This document shows, in pieces, positions 8,164-16,193 of a stretch of DNA of 64,000 nt. Within the stretch, counting starts at the first letter, position 1; each line of letters begins with the position of its first letter. Below the pieces are notes generated by a model that saw only the letters and a program-made list of their open reading frames with translations, did no database searches and was not told the origin of the DNA. This DNA is from Holophagales bacterium (GTDB taxonomy: Bacteria; Acidobacteriota; Thermoanaerobaculia; UBA5066), in the NCBI GenBank assembly GCA_016714815.1, contig JADKBZ010000008.1:62001-126000 (forward strand), read 5' to 3'. The translations under genes and the position numbers were made by a program.

Positions 8164-8333
8164 GGGGTCAGGTCTTGATTTTCTACTATAGGTCTTGCAG
8201 GTAGGCGCGATGGGGCTAGCCCTTTCTCCGGCTGAAGCTGCCAGCGAGAGAACGACGGAAGCCGGATCGAGCCCCGGGACGATGAAAGCCGGCCCGACGC
8301 CGCTTGATTGCAACGAAAAACGGAACTGACCCC
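8164..8333. mobile_element. MITE-like element with ggggtcag termini
   Basis: The left end is ggggtcaggtcttgatttt, followed by ctactata (8164-8190). The right end, read on the other strand, is ggggtcagttccgttttt (ending at 8333). The terminal ggggtcag is an exact inverted repeat; the rest diverges. The 170 bp has no transposase frame. Similar ends are known to me from repeats associated with IS200-like/REP-associated tyrosine transposases in many bacteria, but that link is from memory, not proven here. Confidence 0.5.
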
Positions 8334-8453
8334 CGTGCACTCCGTCCCGCCGGAGATGGAACGGCTCTTCGCGGAGCTCCTGCGGCAGCTGGAGAGCTGA
8401 GCGAGGAGCGCCTCCTCCGCTTCCCCGCGGCGTCCGCCGCCTTCTTCCGAGAG

Positions 8454-8459
8454 TAGACT
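8454..8459 (+). promoter_or_regulatory. TAGACT -10 box placed for a leaderless transcript
   Basis: TAGACT ends exactly 6 nt before ATG 8466, which would put the transcription start at the start codon. There is no Shine-Dalgarno sequence. Confidence 0.5.
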
Positions 8460-8465
8460 TCGCAC

Positions 8466-9047
8466 ATGTCAGCCCTCCCGGACCTCGCCTCCCACTTCCG
8501 GGCTCTCGAGGCGATCCTGGAAGCCCAGCCGGAGGGCCAGAATGTCGAGATCGCCCGGGGCGTCTACGCGATGACTCCCCGGCCCCGGTTCCGGCACGCC
8601 GTCGTGCAGACGAACCTGTCATCCGCGCTGAAGGTACGGTTCGGTACAGGCACGCCGGCCACCCCTCCCGACTGGCTGTTTGCAATCGAACCCGAGATCC
8701 GCTCCGAGGAGGCCTTCTCGCGCCTCATCCCGGACGTGGCCGGCTGGCGCCGCTCGACGACGGGCTGGCCCGATGGGGACGAGAACCCCGTGACGCTCGC
8801 TCCGGACTGGGTGGCGGAAATCCTCTCGCCGGGAACCGAGGCGTACGACCGGGGCCCGAAGCGCGAAGCGTGGGGCCTCGTCGGAGCGGGATACCTCTGG
8901 ATCGTCGATCCCGTCCGGCGCCTCGTCGAGACGTTCGTGAACGTCCGCGGGAAGATGATCGCCGGACCGGTCCTCCTCACGGACGACGTCCTCGCGGCAC
9001 CGCCATTCGAGGGACTCTCCGAGCCGGTGGCCGGGATCTTCCTGTAG
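8466..9047 (+). CDS. Uma2 family endonuclease-like protein (DUF820)
   Basis: A 193-residue single-domain protein of the Uma2 family, which has a restriction-endonuclease-like (PD-(D/E)XK) fold. The diagnostic run is clear: an acidic residue in QPEGQNVEIARGVYAM, a Pro-Asp strand (LIPDVAGW), then DWVAEILSPGTEAYDRGPKR and YLWIVDP, matching the core with Asp, Glu and Lys/Arg-type residues. Family members occur in many paralogs in free-living bacteria and their role is poorly known; a nuclease activity is only inferred. The gene sits next to the repeat island, and its start lies 6 nt after a -10-like box. Confidence 0.85.
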   Translation: MSALPDLASHFRALEAILEAQPEGQNVEIARGVYAMTPRPRFRHAVVQTNLSSALKVRFGTGTPATPPDWLFAIEPEIRSEEAFSRLIPDVAGWRRSTTGWPDGDENPVTLAPDWVAEILSPGTEAYDRGPKREAWGLVGAGYLWIVDPVRRLVETFVNVRGKMIAGPVLLTDDVLAAPPFEGLSEPVAGIFL

Positions 9048-9096
9048 CCGGGTGTCCTCCCGATCTCGACCGCCCGGCTCCGGGCGGCGGCTCCGC

Positions 9097-9555
9097 TCAA
9101 TCCTCGAGCTGCCTTTCGTGGCCGTTCGGACAGGTGCCCCGGATCGAGTCGTGCCAGCCGTCGTCGTCGAAGACCGACCAGGTGCGCCAGTGGCCGCGGC
9201 AGAAGACGCTCGCGCACTGCGGGCAATAGAACGGCGCGTACTCCGGGTCGACGGACAGCAGGGCCGGGGCGTCGCCCCGACGAACCGAACCGGCGAGAGG
9301 TTCGAGCGCGAGGAGAGGCAGCCGGGTCGTGGAGTGCCCCAGGAAGCCCGAGACGACGAGGCTCGCGTGGTCTTCGGCGCGGCAGACCGTGACGGTCGCC
9401 GCGACCGCGCCGCACAGCGAGCAGGAGAACTCGTGAGTGGCGGCGACCAGCCCGGATGAGGAAGAGTCGGAGGACACGCGTGCGAATCGTAATCCGCCGA
9501 CGGTCAGGCAAAGAGGGCGTGTCGGCCCGCGGCCGATCACGCCCGTCACTGGCAT
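9097..9555 (-). CDS. Zinc-ribbon-like hypothetical protein
   Basis: A 152-residue protein of unknown function. The C-terminal two thirds looks real: a first cysteine pair in FSCSLCGAV, a second in FYCPQCASVFC, then the aromatic stretch HWRTWSVFDDDGWHDSIRGTC and PNGHERQLED at the end. The spaced Cys pairs and His suggest a zinc-ribbon or rubredoxin-like metal site. The start is uncertain: ATG 9555 has no good Shine-Dalgarno, and a GTG at 9477 would remove 26 poorly ordered residues. It follows the large membrane-protein gene by 10 nt on the same strand and may share its transcript. Confidence 0.6.
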   Translation of the reverse strand: MPVTGVIGRGPTRPLCLTVGGLRFARVSSDSSSSGLVAATHEFSCSLCGAVAATVTVCRAEDHASLVVSGFLGHSTTRLPLLALEPLAGSVRRGDAPALLSVDPEYAPFYCPQCASVFCRGHWRTWSVFDDDGWHDSIRGTCPNGHERQLED

Positions 9556-9565
9556 CGGGGGCTCG

Positions 9566-12500
9566 TCAGCGATCCGGGGGCTCCTCTGCCGGGGGGTCGA
9601 GCGGGGGCGGAGGAGGCGGAGGAGGGATTGAAGGAGGGATGGGCGGAGGCACGGCCCCCGGCGGCGCCATGTTCCGATCCACTTTCGGCTTCGGTTTCGA
9701 GAGAGGCTTCCACCCCCCGCCCGCGACGTACGCCGACCACGCCCATTTCAGCCAGGCAATGAGTCGCGTCGCGAGCCAGAGCGACCAGAGAAGCATGACG
9801 ACGCGATAGGTCCAGAGCGGGAGGCTGAAGACCCAGGCCCCGGGGAGCGCCCCGTCGAAGCGGTCGACGTACCACTTGAGGAGCGTGTCGCTGCTGCCGT
9901 TGCCGGCGACCTGCATGTCGGGCTTGATGAGCAGCCCCTCGTGGACGGCGCCGTAGAGGCCGGCGAGGAAGATCACGGTCCAGATGGCGAGGAGGAGCTG
10001 GAAGAAGTCGTGGAGGCCGGGGCTCTGCTCGGCCTTCTTCTCGCGCCACGCGAAGACGAGGAACCACCCCGCGACGGCGAGGACGGCGACGACGTGCAGC
10101 TGCGCGAGCCCGAAGCCGAGGAGGAGCCACTCCCACCCCTTGAGCGGGCTCGACGGGAGCGTGCCGAGGACGAGCGACAGGAAGGCGACGACGGCGAGAA
10201 GGCCCCAGAAGAGGACGGCCGGGCCCCAGCTCGGGCCTCCGGCGAAGAGGAGCCAGCGGTCGTTGGGAAGCTGGAGGGCGAGGTGCCCGTTCACCGCGGC
10301 CTGCCCCACGTGAACGCGCGGGAGCCGCTGGAGGAGCGAGATCCCCCCGGCCTGCCGCCACGTCACCTGGATCTTCTGGGCCCCCGGCCCCACGGAGAGG
10401 TGGAGCTCGTCGCCGTCGGGCCGGACGGGCCTCACGTCGTCGCCGACGCGCACCTCCTGCACCTCGGCCTTCGCGGGGAGCGTGATCGTCAGCGGCCCGG
10501 TGCGGCTCGCGCGGACGGAGAGCGCGAGGGTCGCGTCGAGGAGCCGGACGCCCGGGCTGACCAGGAGCGAGGCGTCGTCGATGGTGAGGCTCTGCCCCTG
10601 GGCCCCGGCCGGCCTCTGGAAGGCCAGGTCGAGCGACTCGCCAGGCCACGGGCGGTACTCCGAGGCGAGCGTTCCGTCCGCCTCGCGGGAGGTCGGCGCG
10701 AAGGCGCCCTTCGCCGAGCACTGCCAGACGGCGCCGCAGCGGAGGACCCAGACCTCCGACCAGGGCTTCCCCTCGGCGGCTTTCAGCGTGAGGGTCGCGC
10801 CGTCGGCGGGCTTCAGCGTCGACGTCCAGCGCGTCTCCTCCTCGTCGCGCCCGAACGTGAGGAGGACCTCGCCGTCCTTCACGGGATGGTCGGCGTCGGT
10901 GACGAGCATCCCCTTCAGGAGCGGGACCTTCACGACGAGCGGCGTCCCGGGCGGGCTGACGCGGCGGACGACCGTTTCGACCTTCCACGAAATGCCGATC
11001 TCGAAGATCCGCGTCACCTCGAGCCACGGCTCGTAGTGCCCTTCGGACCCCGCCTCCCCGCGGCTCCCCGCGTCGAGCTTGCGCGTGAGCTGGACGGAGC
11101 CGTCGGTCGTGCCGTCCTCGCGGACGCCGTCCACCTGCCATCCGTCGGCGACGGCACGTATCCGGCGCGGCCGGTCGACGAACTGGAGGGCGAGGCTGTC
11201 GCGCGGCGGAAGGGGCCCCGAGACGACGACCTGGTGCGTCCCGGCCGAAAGGCGCAGGTGGAGGAATCCGTCGTCGCGCCGCGCAAGGGCGAAGGCGGGC
11301 TGCCCGTCGACCGTGACGCTGCGCGGGACCCACGCCGACGCCGGGCCGGGAACGGGCCAGGCGGCTTCGGAGGCGGCGTGGACCTCGGCGACGATCTCGA
11401 CGTCGGCGCCCTTCACGGCGAGGCGCACGTCGGGGGTCGCGATGCAGCTCGGGGCGCAGGCCGGCGGCCGGGTCAGGCGCGTCTTGAGCTCTTCGAGGAT
11501 CCCGGCGTCGGGAAGCCCTTCGAGCGCCGCGGGCTTCGCAGCGTTCGCCGCGTTCGGCTCCGGAGCGGGCTCCTCCCCGGCGGCCGCGACGCGGGGGACG
11601 CCGAGGAGGAGGACGAGGAGCGCGGCGGTGGCCACCGGCCTTCCGGGGCGGAACCCCTCGCCGACGCGAGGATTGGAGAGGAGGCGCAGGGCGAGGAGGC
11701 CGACGAGGAGGACGCGGACGACGGCGAGGACGAGGTTGAGGAAGGGCGAGAGGAGGAAGAGGCGGATGCGGTGATCCTTCGCGACCGGGCCCGACCAGCG
11801 GAGGGGCTGGGCGTTCCAGCTCCAGGTCGGCACGCCGGAGCCGGTCTGGATGACGGCGTGCGGGTCCTGCCGGTAGGCCTCGTCCGACGACTTCGACGGG
11901 GGCACGACGCTCGCAGCCTGATTCTGGAGGTAGAGCTGCGCCGACTTTCGGAGAGGCGACGGCGTCGGCATCGCCCTGCCAAGGGCTTCCTGCGGTGCGG
12001 ACGGGGGCGCCATCGCGGGGGCCGCCTCGGCAAACGCATGCACTTCCTGGGACTTCGGGGCCTCTGCGACCGAGACCATTCCCCCGTCCGCCCAGACCGG
12101 CGGTCCGGCCTGCTCCGTCTGCGGGTAGAGCCCGTGCCTCACCTGCCCCACCGCGAACGGAAGCGCGACGACGACGAGGACGAGAGCGGAGACTCCCCAC
12201 CAGGTGAGGACCACCAGACGGAGCTTTCCCCTGGCGACCACGGTGAGGAGGGCCGCCGCGCCGAGGAGGCTGAGCCAGACGAGCGCGGGCGCCCCCGCCT
12301 CGCCGTGGCAGGCGACGAGGGTCGCCAGCGCAACCACGCCCCAGCGCCAGCCCGCGAGCTTCCACGCCGCGAGGGCGACGAGAAGGACGAGGAAGAAGCC
12401 GAAGAGGTCCCACCTCCCGAGCCAGGCCTGCGGCGTGGAGTCGACCCCGCGGGCCCCCAGGAGACGCCAGCCCGGAGGCAGGTAGAGCGTGCCGGAGAGC

Positions 12501-13864
12501 CCCTGCACGTCGATTCCCCAGCCGACCGCAGACAGCCGGCCGGGCCGGCCGGCCAGGCGCGACTCGGCGGTCATCCGAAGGGTCGTCCTTCGGAGCTCCA
12601 CGCCCGAGAGCTTCTCCGCCGGGTCGACGGTGATGAGCTGGTCCTCGCCGTCGACGGTGGCCCGGCCGAGGCTCCCCGGGGAGAGGAGGTTGAGGCGCGA
12701 GGTGCGGCGGAGAGTTCCCGAGAAGCGATCCCGCACGGTGAAGCCCTTCCCGTCCAGGTCGAGCCAGAGCTCGCGCGAGACGTTGACCTGGTCGGGCGCG
12801 GCCTCCGCCTCGCCCCGGCGCGTCTCGACGAGATTCAGCTCCGTCTTCGAATCGAGCTGGAAAGCGGGGAGCTTCTGCCACTCGACGGGGAGGTCCGTTC
12901 TCGACGGGTCGATCGGCGTCCCTCCCGAGAGCTCCACCTGGCGGAGCCGTTCGTTCGCCGCGAAGACCCAGATCTCCTGGCCGGGCCACGGCGCGATCAC
13001 GGCGGCGTCGGGCCGGAAGGCCGAGGGCCGGCCCTCGACGCGGAAAAGGACCGATACGGTGAATCGCCCCGTTCGCACTTGGACGACGAGGCGGCCGTCG
13101 GCGTCGAGCCGCGCGGGGAGCTCGCCTCGCACGGCGACGGGGACCGTCCCCGGAAGTCGGGCACCCGAGAGCTTCACCTCGCGTGCCTTTCCCGAGACCT
13201 CGAGGAGGAGGCGCGTCTCGAGGAAGAGCGGGATGCCGTCCTCCAGGCGGCGGAAGACCTTCACCCGCAGCTCCTCGCCGACTCCGGCCCGTTCCCCTTC
13301 CTGCCGGAGGAGGAGGAGTCCGTTCTCCTCGCGTCGCGGGAACGCCACCGTCCGCCCGTCGAGAACGAGGTCGAGGAGGGCCGTTTCCGGGGGGACGACG
13401 AGCGAGTCGGGAAGAGTGCTCCAGGCGAATCGTCCCTCGACCGTGTGGCGTCCCGCGCCGAGGAGGACCGCGGGGCGGTCGTCCCTCGGGACGACGGCGG
13501 CAGCCTTCCCGTCGAGCCGCACGTCCTGCGGCCAGACTTTCGCGTCGCCCGGCAGCGGGAGGAAGAGGGGCCGTTCGGCCCACGCCTCCAGGACGAACGT
13601 CCCGCCGGAGGCTCCGAGGCGGAGCGTGATCCGTCCGGGCCACAGGCAGACGGCTTCGTCGCCGACGGCCGGGCAGGTGCGGTCGCGCGCCCCGTCGAGA
13701 GCCCAGGGCACCCAGCCCTTCAGCGCGGGCGGGAGGTCCTTCTCTGGAAACGGCTGCGCGGCCGCCCGGGGCGCGGCCGCGGCCAGGGCCGCCGCCAGGA
13801 CCACCGCGAGAGACGTGGAGACGAACGCGAAGTCCGTCGCGGGCCGGGATCCGCTGCGAGTCAT
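9566..13864 (-). CDS. Large multidomain membrane protein of unknown function, proline-rich tail
   Basis: A 1432-residue envelope protein that I do not recognise as a named family. It starts with a signal peptide (VVLAAALAAAAPRAAAQP). Next is a beta-rich extracytoplasmic region of about 450 residues, then a membrane block at about 488-571 with more segments at about 698-760. A second beta-rich region follows (about 790-1200, including paired cysteines in PPACAPSCIATPD). Four hydrophobic segments come at about 1210-1390, and the tail is proline-rich (PPPIPPSIPPPPPPPP). The two halves look like a duplication of an ectodomain-membrane unit. Shine-Dalgarno ggagg precedes ATG 13864. It lies 69 nt downstream of the MacB-like permease gene and is probably co-transcribed, so a joint envelope role is possible. 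Confidence 0.75.
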   Translation of the reverse strand: MTRSGSRPATDFAFVSTSLAVVLAAALAAAAPRAAAQPFPEKDLPPALKGWVPWALDGARDRTCPAVGDEAVCLWPGRITLRLGASGGTFVLEAWAERPLFLPLPGDAKVWPQDVRLDGKAAAVVPRDDRPAVLLGAGRHTVEGRFAWSTLPDSLVVPPETALLDLVLDGRTVAFPRREENGLLLLRQEGERAGVGEELRVKVFRRLEDGIPLFLETRLLLEVSGKAREVKLSGARLPGTVPVAVRGELPARLDADGRLVVQVRTGRFTVSVLFRVEGRPSAFRPDAAVIAPWPGQEIWVFAANERLRQVELSGGTPIDPSRTDLPVEWQKLPAFQLDSKTELNLVETRRGEAEAAPDQVNVSRELWLDLDGKGFTVRDRFSGTLRRTSRLNLLSPGSLGRATVDGEDQLITVDPAEKLSGVELRRTTLRMTAESRLAGRPGRLSAVGWGIDVQGLSGTLYLPPGWRLLGARGVDSTPQAWLGRWDLFGFFLVLLVALAAWKLAGWRWGVVALATLVACHGEAGAPALVWLSLLGAAALLTVVARGKLRLVVLTWWGVSALVLVVVALPFAVGQVRHGLYPQTEQAGPPVWADGGMVSVAEAPKSQEVHAFAEAAPAMAPPSAPQEALGRAMPTPSPLRKSAQLYLQNQAASVVPPSKSSDEAYRQDPHAVIQTGSGVPTWSWNAQPLRWSGPVAKDHRIRLFLLSPFLNLVLAVVRVLLVGLLALRLLSNPRVGEGFRPGRPVATAALLVLLLGVPRVAAAGEEPAPEPNAANAAKPAALEGLPDAGILEELKTRLTRPPACAPSCIATPDVRLAVKGADVEIVAEVHAASEAAWPVPGPASAWVPRSVTVDGQPAFALARRDDGFLHLRLSAGTHQVVVSGPLPPRDSLALQFVDRPRRIRAVADGWQVDGVREDGTTDGSVQLTRKLDAGSRGEAGSEGHYEPWLEVTRIFEIGISWKVETVVRRVSPPGTPLVVKVPLLKGMLVTDADHPVKDGEVLLTFGRDEEETRWTSTLKPADGATLTLKAAEGKPWSEVWVLRCGAVWQCSAKGAFAPTSREADGTLASEYRPWPGESLDLAFQRPAGAQGQSLTIDDASLLVSPGVRLLDATLALSVRASRTGPLTITLPAKAEVQEVRVGDDVRPVRPDGDELHLSVGPGAQKIQVTWRQAGGISLLQRLPRVHVGQAAVNGHLALQLPNDRWLLFAGGPSWGPAVLFWGLLAVVAFLSLVLGTLPSSPLKGWEWLLLGFGLAQLHVVAVLAVAGWFLVFAWREKKAEQSPGLHDFFQLLLAIWTVIFLAGLYGAVHEGLLIKPDMQVAGNGSSDTLLKWYVDRFDGALPGAWVFSLPLWTYRVVMLLWSLWLATRLIAWLKWAWSAYVAGGGWKPLSKPKPKVDRNMAPPGAVPPPIPPSIPPPPPPPPLDPPAEEPPDR

Positions 13865-13933
13865 CCTGTCCTCCGAAAACCGTGTAGCTCGGAAGAGGAT
13901 AGACCGTCGGACCCCGGGTCCGGTTCCCGCTTC

Positions 13934-15160
13934 CTACTCGTACCGCAGCGCCTCGATCGGATCGAGGCGGGAGGCCTTGAGCGCCGGGTAGAACCCGAAC
14001 GTCACTCCGATGAGGGCCGAGAAGAGGAAGGCGACGGCGACCGCGTTCGCCTGCACGGCGACGGGCCAGCCGGCGAAGGTCGCGATCGCCCGCTGGATGC
14101 CGATCCCGAGGGCGATCCCGAGGCTGCCGCCGCTGATTGAGAGGACGACCGCCTCGACGAGGAATTGCGCCCGGATGTCGCCCCCCTTCGCGCCGACGGC
14201 GAGCCGGACCCCGATCTCCCGCGTCCGCTCGGTCACCGAGACGAGCATGATGTTCATGATCCCGATGCCGCCGACGAGGAGCGACACGCCCGCGATCGAC
14301 CAGAGGAGCGTCGCCATCGTCCGGCTCTCGTCCGCGGCGCGCTGGAGCATCTCGGTCTGCGAGCGGATGGAGAAGTCGTCCTCCTGGCCGGCGCCCCTGT
14401 TGATCCGGTGCCGCTGGCGAAGGAGAGCCGTGATCTCTTCCTGGGCGGCGCCGACCTGGTCGTTCGTCGCCGCCGACGCCAGGATCGACCCGACGGCGGT
14501 CGTCCCCATGATCTTCTTTCGCACCGTCTGGTAGGGGGCGACGACGAGGTCGTCCTGGTCGTGCCCCTGGGTGGATCCCCCCTTGGCTTCGAGGACGCCG
14601 ATCACGCGAAAGGGAATGTTCTTCAGCCGCACGATGCGGCCGATCGGGTCCTCCCCGGGCATCAGTGTCGTCGCCACCGTCTGGCCGAGGACGCAGACCT
14701 TCGCCGCCGCGCGGTTGTCCTGCTCGGTGAAGAACTGCCCCGCGGCGAGGTTCCAGGACCGGATGAGCGGCCAGTCGACCTCTCCCCCCTGGACGGTCGT
14801 CGACCAGTTCTGGTTTCCGGCGACGACCTGGACGCCGGTCCGGATCGAGGCGGAGACGTAGGCGATGGAGGAGACCTCCCGCCGGATCGCCTCGACGTCC
14901 TCCTCGGACAGCTTCGAGCTCGATCCGGCCCCCCCGTGGGCCCCGCCGACGGAGTGCGAGCCCGGGTTGATCATCAGGAAGTTCGTCCCGAGGGACTGGA
15001 GCCGCTCGGCCCGCTGCATCCGGGCACCGTCCGCGATCCCGATCGTCGCGATGACGCACGCAACGCCGATGATCATCCCGAGCGCCGTCAGGAGCGACCG
15101 CATCGTGTTGCGCGAGAGCGCCCGGAAGGCGACCTTGAGCGTGTTTCCGGTTCTGGACAT
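13934..15160 (-). CDS. MacB/FtsX-family ABC transporter permease
   Basis: A 408-residue permease of the MacB type. The first transmembrane helix (SLLTALGMIIGVACVIATIGIADGA) is followed by a large periplasmic domain with the MacB-like segments GTNFLMINPG, LSEEDVEAIRR and VCVLGQTVATTL. Three C-terminal helices include GGIGIMNIMLVSVTERTREIGVRLAVGA, the most conserved signature of the family, and the end reads ALKASRLDPIEALRYE. MacB proteins use ATP to drive periplasmic mechanotransmission for efflux or lipoprotein-related work. The usual ATPase domain or gene is missing next door, as is the MacA adaptor. ATG 15160 is preceded by gggagg at good spacing. Confidence 0.92.
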   Translation of the reverse strand: MSRTGNTLKVAFRALSRNTMRSLLTALGMIIGVACVIATIGIADGARMQRAERLQSLGTNFLMINPGSHSVGGAHGGAGSSSKLSEEDVEAIRREVSSIAYVSASIRTGVQVVAGNQNWSTTVQGGEVDWPLIRSWNLAAGQFFTEQDNRAAAKVCVLGQTVATTLMPGEDPIGRIVRLKNIPFRVIGVLEAKGGSTQGHDQDDLVVAPYQTVRKKIMGTTAVGSILASAATNDQVGAAQEEITALLRQRHRINRGAGQEDDFSIRSQTEMLQRAADESRTMATLLWSIAGVSLLVGGIGIMNIMLVSVTERTREIGVRLAVGAKGGDIRAQFLVEAVVLSISGGSLGIALGIGIQRAIATFAGWPVAVQANAVAVAFLFSALIGVTFGFYPALKASRLDPIEALRYE

Positions 15161-15340
15161 TCCGTCCTCCCGCGTGGGGAGCCTAGCAGGACGGGGGGGC
15201 CGGCCCGTTGACTGAAGCGCATTCACCGGCCCCCAGGATGATCCACGGGAACGCTCGTGTCCTGCGACAGCTTTTCAGAATCGAGGCGCTTCGGGTATCT
15301 TCCCGGTCCGAGCGAACCCGCCGGCCAGGAGGATCACCCG

Positions 15341-16135
15341 ATGCGCACGATCTCCGACGTCTTTCCCTTTCTCGCCCTCGCCCTCGCCGCCGCGGTGGCG
15401 CTTCCCGCCTCCGCGGCCGTGAAGACCGAGGTCGTCGAATACAAGGACGGCGACCAGCTCTGCGAGGGGTTCCTCGCGTACGACGACGCGGTCAAGGAGA
15501 AGCGCCCCGGCGTCGTCGTCGTCCACGAGTGGATGGGCCTCGGCGACTACGCCCGGGAGCGGGCGACGAAGCTCGCCGGGCTCGGCTACGTCGCCTTCGC
15601 GGCCGACATCTACGGCAAGGGTATCCGCGCGAAGGACTACAAGGAAGCGGGCCAGCTCGCCGGGAAATACAAGGGCGACCTTCCGCTCCTTCGCTCCCGC
15701 GGCCGGGCCGCCTTCGACACGCTCGCGAAGAACCTGCGCGTCGACCCCGCCCGGATCTTCGCCATCGGCTACTGCTTCGGCGGGACGGCGGCCCTCGAGC
15801 TGGCGCGCAGCGGCGCCCCGCTGGCGGGCGCCGTCTCGTTCCACGGCGGCCTCGCCACGAAGGACCCCGCCGACGCGAAGAACGTGAAGGGGCGTGTCCT
15901 CGTGCTGCACGGCGCGGCCGACCCGTACGTCCCGCCGGCCGAGGTCGCTGCCTTCCAGAAGGAGATGGACGACGCGAAGGTCGACTGGCAGATGGTCTTC
16001 TACTCGGGCGCCGTCCACTCGTTCACGAACCCGGGCTCGGGAAACGACCCGTCGAAAGGAGCCGCCTACGACGCGAAGGCCGACCGGCGCTCGTGGGAGG
16101 CGATGAAGGCCTTCTTCGCCGAAGCGACGAAATAG
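15341..16135 (+). CDS. Exported dienelactone hydrolase family protein
   Basis: A 264-residue alpha/beta hydrolase with an N-terminal signal peptide (FLALALAAAVALPASAA), so probably periplasmic. The dienelactone-hydrolase core has the cysteine nucleophile in the elbow GYCFGG (Cys145), the acid in HGAADPYVPP and the histidine in GAVHSFTNP. Family members cleave small esters or lactones; the classic substrate is dienelactone in chloroaromatic catabolism, but exported members mostly have unknown substrates. ATG 15341 was chosen because AGGAGG lies 7 nt upstream. No catechol-pathway genes are nearby. Confidence 0.88.
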   Translation: MRTISDVFPFLALALAAAVALPASAAVKTEVVEYKDGDQLCEGFLAYDDAVKEKRPGVVVVHEWMGLGDYARERATKLAGLGYVAFAADIYGKGIRAKDYKEAGQLAGKYKGDLPLLRSRGRAAFDTLAKNLRVDPARIFAIGYCFGGTAALELARSGAPLAGAVSFHGGLATKDPADAKNVKGRVLVLHGAADPYVPPAEVAAFQKEMDDAKVDWQMVFYSGAVHSFTNPGSGNDPSKGAAYDAKADRRSWEAMKAFFAEATK

Positions 16136-16171
16136 GGTCTTCCCGGGCAGACGCGGCGCCTCGCGGCGGGC

Positions 16172-16177
16172 TACGAT
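16172..16177 (+). promoter_or_regulatory. TACGAT -10-like box before the S46 peptidase
   Basis: TACGAT ends 16 nt before ATG 16194. The short leader has no clear Shine-Dalgarno. Confidence 0.35.
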
Positions 16178-16193
16178 CCCGCCGGACAAAACG

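Larger units (their letters stand above)
7579..8465. other. Gene-poor repeat-rich intergenic island
   Basis: No convincing gene is seen in 887 bp. The stretch holds the aceA terminator, an 8-bp tandem repeat, two copies of a 43-bp hairpin repeat and a MITE-like 170-bp element. Just after the element, a short frame at 8335-8400 (GTG start, 21 codons, containing PPEMERLFAELLRQLES) may be the remnant of a gene end; I could not assign it. Other open frames here span the GC-rich repeats and look non-coding. Confidence 0.6.

Noticed and set aside
8131..8685. 184-codon minus-strand frame across the MITE-like element and Uma2 gene
   Set aside because: It covers the real Uma2 gene antisense and has Arg/Gly/Ser-rich composition with no transposase motifs.
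9941..14140. 1399-codon open frame on the plus strand antisense to the large membrane-protein gene
   Set aside because: Composition is Arg/Glu/Gly-rich without hydrophobic or domain patterns; it is the antisense of a real gene.
9546..15059. Very long open frame on the minus strand spanning the large membrane-protein and permease genes
   Set aside because: It is a shadow frame caused by high GC content. The in-frame alternative has signal peptide, membrane segments and MacB motifs, while this one is Arg/Pro-rich with no domains.
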